From contig JAGUUF010000255.1 in NCBI GenBank assembly GCA_020063545.1, positions 1-9,806 on the forward strand: a stretch of 9,806 nucleotides of DNA, given 5' to 3'. The notes under the pieces are model-generated. The model made no database searches. It was not told the origin of the DNA and was given only the letters and a program-made list of their open reading frames with translations. The stretch comes from Cytophagales bacterium. Lineage in GTDB: Bacteria; Bacteroidota; Bacteroidia; Cytophagales; Cyclobacteriaceae. The position numbers and the translations under genes are program-made. Each line of letters starts with the position of its first letter. Positions within the stretch are counted from its first letter, which is position 1. Of this stretch, positions 6,891-9,806 are shown in pieces.

Positions 6891-6992
6891 ATGAAAACCC
6901 TCAGCCTCCGCAGAACCGTATTCCTGGCTATCGGCATCCTGGTGGCCGCCATGATCCTCTTATCCACCAGGTTGTTTGGGGTGACCGCCTGA
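6891..6992 (+). CDS. 33-aa single-pass membrane microprotein (predicted)
   Basis: A short ORF running from ATG 6891 to TGA 6990-6992. It encodes a basic N-terminus (MKTLSLRRT), a continuous hydrophobic helix (VFLAIGILVAAMILLS, about residues 10-25) and a short tail (TRLFGVTA). The positive-inside layout predicts one membrane span with the N-terminus in the cytoplasm. The ORF lies 11 bases after an ECF-type -10 box, which is the main support that it is expressed. It ends 18 bases before the stop of the convergent esterase gene. I do not recognise it. Alternatives are the decayed N-terminal anchor of a longer lost gene, or a chance ORF inside an RNA that runs antisense into the esterase gene. 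The nearly leaderless layout is a weakness, although Bacteroidota do not depend on Shine-Dalgarno sites. Confidence 0.4.
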   Translation: MKTLSLRRTVFLAIGILVAAMILLSTRLFGVTA

Positions 6993-7010
6993 TTCATCGC
7001 CCAGGCCCGT

Positions 7011-8738
7011 TCAATACCTCCAGCTTTTCAAATCCGCTCCTTTAGGTGCGCTTACTTCAATCCGTTTTAAAATCTTAGGCAAATACATGGTGTTGTAGCG
7101 CAACCGCGAAATGTAGTTGGGGTTGTTGTGGTCGCCATTCCAGCAATGTTCGGCCCGGTCGCCATAGTCAACCTCACCACCATAGAACGGATTTTTTGTT
7201 TTCTTTAAAAATTCCTCCATCAGGTACACGGCATTGTTCAGGTAGTAATTGTCCATGTCGCCACAGTAGATGTGAATTTTTCCCTGCAGTTTCGGGCCCA
7301 GTGTAGCCCAGTCGCGCTGCAGGATGTGGCGCAGGTCGTAGTTTTCTTTCCAGTATTCGGCCACCGAGTGGTCAATCTCACCGGTAACTTTATCCCACAG
7401 CCGTTTTGGATAGCCGTCTTCGCCCTGCGGTGAATACACGGCTTCCCAGATGTCCCACTGCTGGCCTGAGCGCGATTTGGTGCCGAGGGCCAGTTCGCGG
7501 TGGTTCATTTCGCGCAGGGTGGCGGTAATCTGGCCGAGGTAATTGCGAAAGCCGGGTCGCTCCAGTTTTTTAAAGTCGCTTTCGTAGTAATAGGCATTCT
7601 TGTCTTTATAAATATCCACCAGGCAATAGGCGCGGAAGTCAATCGGGTCGGGGCATGCCGCAAAACATCCGTTAAGCTCATCGGGGTAAAACATTTGTAC
7701 GGCCAATGCCTCCCATCCTCCGGTGGAGCCTCCGTACGTAAACCGTGCCCAGCCCTGCCCGATGCCGCGGAATTGCTTTTCAATCTCCGGTATAAGTTCA
7801 TACATGATGGCATCGCCATACGGGCCCAGGTTGGCAGAGTTTACTGCGTATGAATCATCGTAATACGGGTTGGCATGCTGGATTTCAATAATAAGAAAGC
7901 GTGGGAAGTTTTTGCTCGACCACTGCTTGTAGAAATTGTACGCTTCCTGTGCCTGGATTTTTTTGTACCCGTAAATGTTGAACCGCGCGCTGTAGTCGGT
8001 GGTATCCATGTTGGGATCGGGCGGGGTTTCGCTGAAGCCCCCGAAGTCGCTTGGAAAATGCCCGTGATAAATCATCAGCGGGTAGCGTGCTTCAGGGTGG
8101 TCGTCAAACCCTTCGGGCACCAGCACGTGTGCACCCAGGAACATGGGCCTGCCCCAGAATTCGGTGAGCAGCTTGCTCTGTATTTTAATGTGACGGATGT
8201 ACTTCGTGTCTTTGGGCTCGGTTATGGGTGGGATTTTTTGATCCATGACCACTTTTATGGTTTCCTTCTTAGCCGGATCGACAGCCACTTTTATGGGCTT
8301 GCTGTAAAAATTTCCGGGCTTGCTGTTCCACTGCTGGCCTTCGCCCTGGTCGGGCGGAAGCTTTACGGTGTGCCCGGTTTTCAGGGTAAAGGTTTCGTAC
8401 CGGTTAAGCAGCGCCTGAACATAGTAATCACCGGCAGGTACATCCTTCAGGCTTTGAATGGGGTAGCCGAAGGCACTGGCGTCCACGGTGATTTCGTCAC
8501 CGGGTTTCATGCCTTCCACATCCACACCAAAAACCAGCTGTGTGGACAGGCCGTCAACAATCTGGTTGCGTGGTTCCGACTTATCGTTGTTGGCCAGCAT
8601 CAGCAGCAGGCGGCCGTCCTGCGCCTGGTCAGTCATATCGGCAGTAAACGAAACGGAAAATTTCAGGTTGGCGACAGGCGTGGTGCACCGGGTGCCAAGC
8701 AACAGCAGCATGGCAACGAAAAGGATAAGTTTTTTCAT
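7011..8738 (-). CDS. Exported alpha/beta-hydrolase esterase with N-terminal beta domain
   Basis: A 575-aa exported hydrolase. The signal peptide MKKLILFVAMLLLLGTRC ends at C18 and could be a lipoprotein signal, but Arg at -1 is unusual for a lipobox, so a plain signal peptide is possible. Residues about 24-165 look like a beta-sandwich domain (GDYYVQALLNRYETF, 103-117). Residues about 180-560 form an esterase-D-like alpha/beta hydrolase (PF00756 type): IYHGH (223-227) near the oxyanion region, nucleophile elbow YGGSTGGW (335-342) with S338, acid in CGDMD (D494 or D496), and catalytic H531 in AEHCW. The family cleaves acyl or carbohydrate esters; many Bacteroidota members act on plant-polymer esters, but the substrate here is unknown. 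The ATG at 8738 is supported by the signal peptide. The gene is monocistronic, divergent from the response regulator and convergent with the 33-codon ORF. Confidence 0.85.
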   Translation of the reverse strand: MKKLILFVAMLLLLGTRCTTPVANLKFSVSFTADMTDQAQDGRLLLMLANNDKSEPRNQIVDGLSTQLVFGVDVEGMKPGDEITVDASAFGYPIQSLKDVPAGDYYVQALLNRYETFTLKTGHTVKLPPDQGEGQQWNSKPGNFYSKPIKVAVDPAKKETIKVVMDQKIPPITEPKDTKYIRHIKIQSKLLTEFWGRPMFLGAHVLVPEGFDDHPEARYPLMIYHGHFPSDFGGFSETPPDPNMDTTDYSARFNIYGYKKIQAQEAYNFYKQWSSKNFPRFLIIEIQHANPYYDDSYAVNSANLGPYGDAIMYELIPEIEKQFRGIGQGWARFTYGGSTGGWEALAVQMFYPDELNGCFAACPDPIDFRAYCLVDIYKDKNAYYYESDFKKLERPGFRNYLGQITATLREMNHRELALGTKSRSGQQWDIWEAVYSPQGEDGYPKRLWDKVTGEIDHSVAEYWKENYDLRHILQRDWATLGPKLQGKIHIYCGDMDNYYLNNAVYLMEEFLKKTKNPFYGGEVDYGDRAEHCWNGDHNNPNYISRLRYNTMYLPKILKRIEVSAPKGADLKSWRY

Positions 8739-8892
8739 GGGGATGATTTTTACAGGAGGGAAATTACCTTAGCGGCCGTTTAAAAACCCTATTTTTTACA
8801 CGAAAACAATTAAATTTTTTGATTTTTCTGGCAGTGTCCGCCATAGGATTCTTTAGTATATTGCACGTCAGAATTTAGTTGGCCTGTTACCT
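8739..8892. promoter_or_regulatory. Divergent intergenic region, esterase / response regulator
   Basis: This 154-base AT-rich spacer between two divergent starts must carry the promoters of both genes. On the plus strand, TTTG (8818-8821) followed 22 bases later by TAGGATTC (8844-8851) is a partial match to the Bacteroidota -33/-7 pattern. No good Shine-Dalgarno sequence precedes either start. I see no strong operator dyad. The exact promoter positions cannot be fixed. Confidence 0.3.
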
Positions 8893-9276
8893 ATGACCAT
8901 CCACATCATCGAAGACGATGAGATTTATGCTGAGTTCATCCAGCGGGCACTTGCGCAGGATCCGAATCTGAAAATAAAAAGTTTCAAATCTGCCGAAGAG
9001 TGCCTGAACGCGATGAATGGCGGGCCCCTGCCCGATGCATTTATTGTGGATTACAAATTGCCCGGCAAAACCGGCATTGATTTTTACGAAACCATTAAAG
9101 CCAAGCTGAAGGATCAGAACAAGTTGATCATGATGAGCGCCATTGACGATGGCAACATGGTGCTGAACTTCATCCGCAAGGGAGTGCGCGATTACGTAAT
9201 TAAAGACGACAGCGTGATTGACTCCATCAAAGCGATTCTCGAAGGTAAAGACGAGGATTACTACCTGTTTAATTAA
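8893..9276 (+). CDS. Single-domain response regulator (CheY-like receiver)
   Basis: A 127-aa protein consisting only of a receiver domain, with no DNA-binding or enzymatic output domain. The phosphorylation pocket is complete: acidic pair E7-D8-D9 in IIEDDE, phosphoacceptor D53 in IVDYKLPGKTG (51-61), the switch Ser S82 in MMSAIDDG, and K104 in YVIKDD. It should be phosphorylated on D53 by a sensor kinase and pass the signal through protein-protein contact or a phosphorelay. The C-terminal tail after helix 5 (GKDEDYYLFN) is short and acidic. ATG 8893 starts exactly at the first beta strand. A histidine kinase fragment lies convergently about 170 bases downstream and is a candidate partner, but the genes are on opposite strands, so co-regulation is not implied. 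Confidence 0.9.
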   Translation: MTIHIIEDDEIYAEFIQRALAQDPNLKIKSFKSAEECLNAMNGGPLPDAFIVDYKLPGKTGIDFYETIKAKLKDQNKLIMMSAIDDGNMVLNFIRKGVRDYVIKDDSVIDSIKAILEGKDEDYYLFN

Positions 9277-9302
9277 AACCGAAACCTGAAATTGCCTTTG
9301 TC

Positions 9303-9407
9303 ATGCTCAGGCCGCTGAAGGCGGGTAAAGCATTTTTTGATTTGGTAAGTTTCTTTATTAGTAAGAGGTCCTTCATCAATCCTGCCTTGGCGGGATGACT
9401 CAGGCCG
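9303..9407. repeat. Short direct repeats and GC-rich hairpin in intergenic spacer
   Basis: The spacer between the response regulator and the kinase holds no gene. It contains two near-identical copies: ATGCTCAGGCCG (9303-9314) and ATGACTCAGGCCG (9395-9407). Just before the second copy, CCTGCCTTGGCGGG (9381-9394) folds into a tight hairpin. The wording resembles small dispersed intergenic elements that I recall from Bacteroidota genomes (sequences such as TCCTGCC..GGCGGGATGA), but I cannot count genomic copies from here. CCGC-TGAAG-GCGG (9312-9324), with T6 at 9333-9338, could act as a weak terminator for the response regulator. Confidence 0.35.
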
Positions 9408-9421
9408 ACAGGTTTATGGCC

Positions 9422-9461
9422 GTAACGTTGCCCGGATAGGGCTTCAACGCGGCAGCGTTAC
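9422..9461. repeat. Imperfect 11-bp inverted repeat over the kinase stop codon
   Basis: GTAACGTTGCC (9422-9432) pairs with GGCAGCGTTAC (9451-9461) around an 18-base loop. In plus-strand RNA all 11 pairs form (one is G-U), while in the kinase transcript one pair is a C-A mismatch. The kinase stop codon (9444-9446) lies in the loop. A nested stem AACGC-GGCA-GCGTT (9446-9459) competes with it. No T-tract follows on either strand, so an intrinsic terminator is not well supported. Confidence 0.35.
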
Positions 9462-9806
9462 AGGAAAAACAATCCGGAACATACTTCCAACACCTTCGGT
9501 TGTAAGGCACTCCACCTGCCCGTTTATTTTTTTCATCATGGATTGGGCAATGTACAGCCCGAGGCCGGTAGAACTTTCGCCCCCGGTGGGGCGGTTCGAA
9601 AACCTGCTGAACTTCTCGAAGAGGCGTTGCTGCTCGTCCGGCAAAAACCCGCGGGCTTCATCCTGTACCGTTATCACTGCGTGCGTTCCCGCAACCGCTG
9701 CCTGCACCTCTATTCGCTTTCCCGGAAATGAAAATTTTACAGCATTAGACAAAAGGTTATCAAACGCGCGTTGCAGGCAGTGCCGGTCGGTATGCAACTC
9801 CTCATC
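9444..9806 (-). CDS. Sensor histidine kinase, C-terminal HATPase domain (5' partial)
   Basis: The frame is open to the right edge; the first visible residues are DEELHTD, so the start and the sensor/dimerisation domains lie outside the window. The 120 visible residues are a GHKL ATPase domain. The N box is NLLSNAVKFS. The G1 region is VQDEARGF, where the usual D-x-G-x-G reads D-E-A-R-G, an Ala replacing the first Gly. The F box is LFEKFSRF, and the G2 box is STGLGLYIAQ. The domain binds ATP and phosphorylates a His on the dimerisation helix, then a receiver Asp. It ends right after the last beta strand (FRIVFPVTLPR), with no C-terminal receiver, so it is not a hybrid kinase at this end. The gene converges with the stand-alone receiver gene, a possible partner. 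Confidence 0.85.
   Translation of the reverse strand, partial: DEELHTDRHCLQRAFDNLLSNAVKFSFPGKRIEVQAAVAGTHAVITVQDEARGFLPDEQQRLFEKFSRFSNRPTGGESSTGLGLYIAQSMMKKINGQVECLTTEGVGSMFRIVFPVTLPR

Noticed and set aside
6794..6997. A 67-codon minus-strand frame in the spacer after the DAACS operon
   Set aside because: It covers the dyad and the ECF-like promoter, has no signal or domain, and is the antisense of the better-supported 33-codon ORF.
7875..8783. A 302-codon open frame on the plus strand opposite the esterase
   Set aside because: It is antisense to a gene with a signal peptide and a complete catalytic pattern; its translation is Val/Gly/His-rich with no recognisable domain, as expected for a shadow frame in mid-GC DNA.
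9312..9338. Rho-independent terminator after the response regulator
   Set aside because: The stem is only 4 bp and the T-run begins 8 bases after it, so it is noted only as a weak possibility in the repeat entry.
1..9806. CRISPR array, tRNA/rRNA genes, insertion sequences, phage genes
   Set aside because: No regularly spaced repeats, no cloverleaf-like or rRNA sequence, no transposase, integrase or phage protein motif was seen on either strand.

Overview
This window looks like a chromosomal segment from a member of the Bacteroidota, probably a Cytophagales-type organism. The reasons are indirect: mid-range base composition, almost no Shine-Dalgarno sequences before starts, and typical family variants such as a PlsC-like acyltransferase with an NHQNALLD motif, a BASS-type symporter and a two-domain lipoprotein-like esterase. 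No ribosomal or taxonomic marker gene is present, so the assignment is an inference.

Layout. Positions 1-647 (+) hold the C-terminal half of an MFS transporter that enters from the left edge. It converges, with a 4-base overlap of stop codons, on a two-gene minus-strand operon: a BASS-family Na+ symporter (2601-1702) followed by a PlsC-like acyltransferase (1705-644), joined by an ATGA overlap. A 78-base divergent spacer (2602-2679) separates this from a tight plus-strand operon of four genes: two adjacent DAACS/SDF-fold transporter paralogues (2680-3939 and 3936-5162, GTGA overlap), an ATP-grasp protein (5162-6238, TAGTG overlap) and a small four-helix membrane protein of the DUF2214 type (6267-6713). 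A spacer of about 300 bases follows. It contains a perfect 7-bp dyad, a sequence that resembles an ECF-sigma promoter, and a 33-codon ORF for a single-pass membrane peptide (6891-6992). Next come a large exported alpha/beta-hydrolase esterase on the minus strand (8738-7011), a single-domain CheY-like response regulator (8893-9276, +), a repeat-bearing spacer, and the C-terminal ATPase domain of a sensor histidine kinase (9806-9444, -) that runs off the right edge.

How the genes may work together. The most unusual unit is the 2680-6713 operon. Both DAACS paralogues keep the HP1, HP2 and TM8 architecture of the glutamate/dicarboxylate transporter fold. However, the TM7 NMDGT sodium motif is replaced by FRINR or FRINL, and the TM8 Na1-site Asp is replaced by Ser or Ile. 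The pair is translationally coupled and continues directly into an ATP-grasp ligase-like enzyme. This suggests uptake or export of a small acid or amino acid together with its ATP-dependent ligation, possibly by a hetero-oligomeric, differently energised carrier. That reading is inference: substrate and chemistry cannot be read from the sequence. The histidine kinase fragment and the lone receiver converge and could be partners, but nothing in the sequence proves it.
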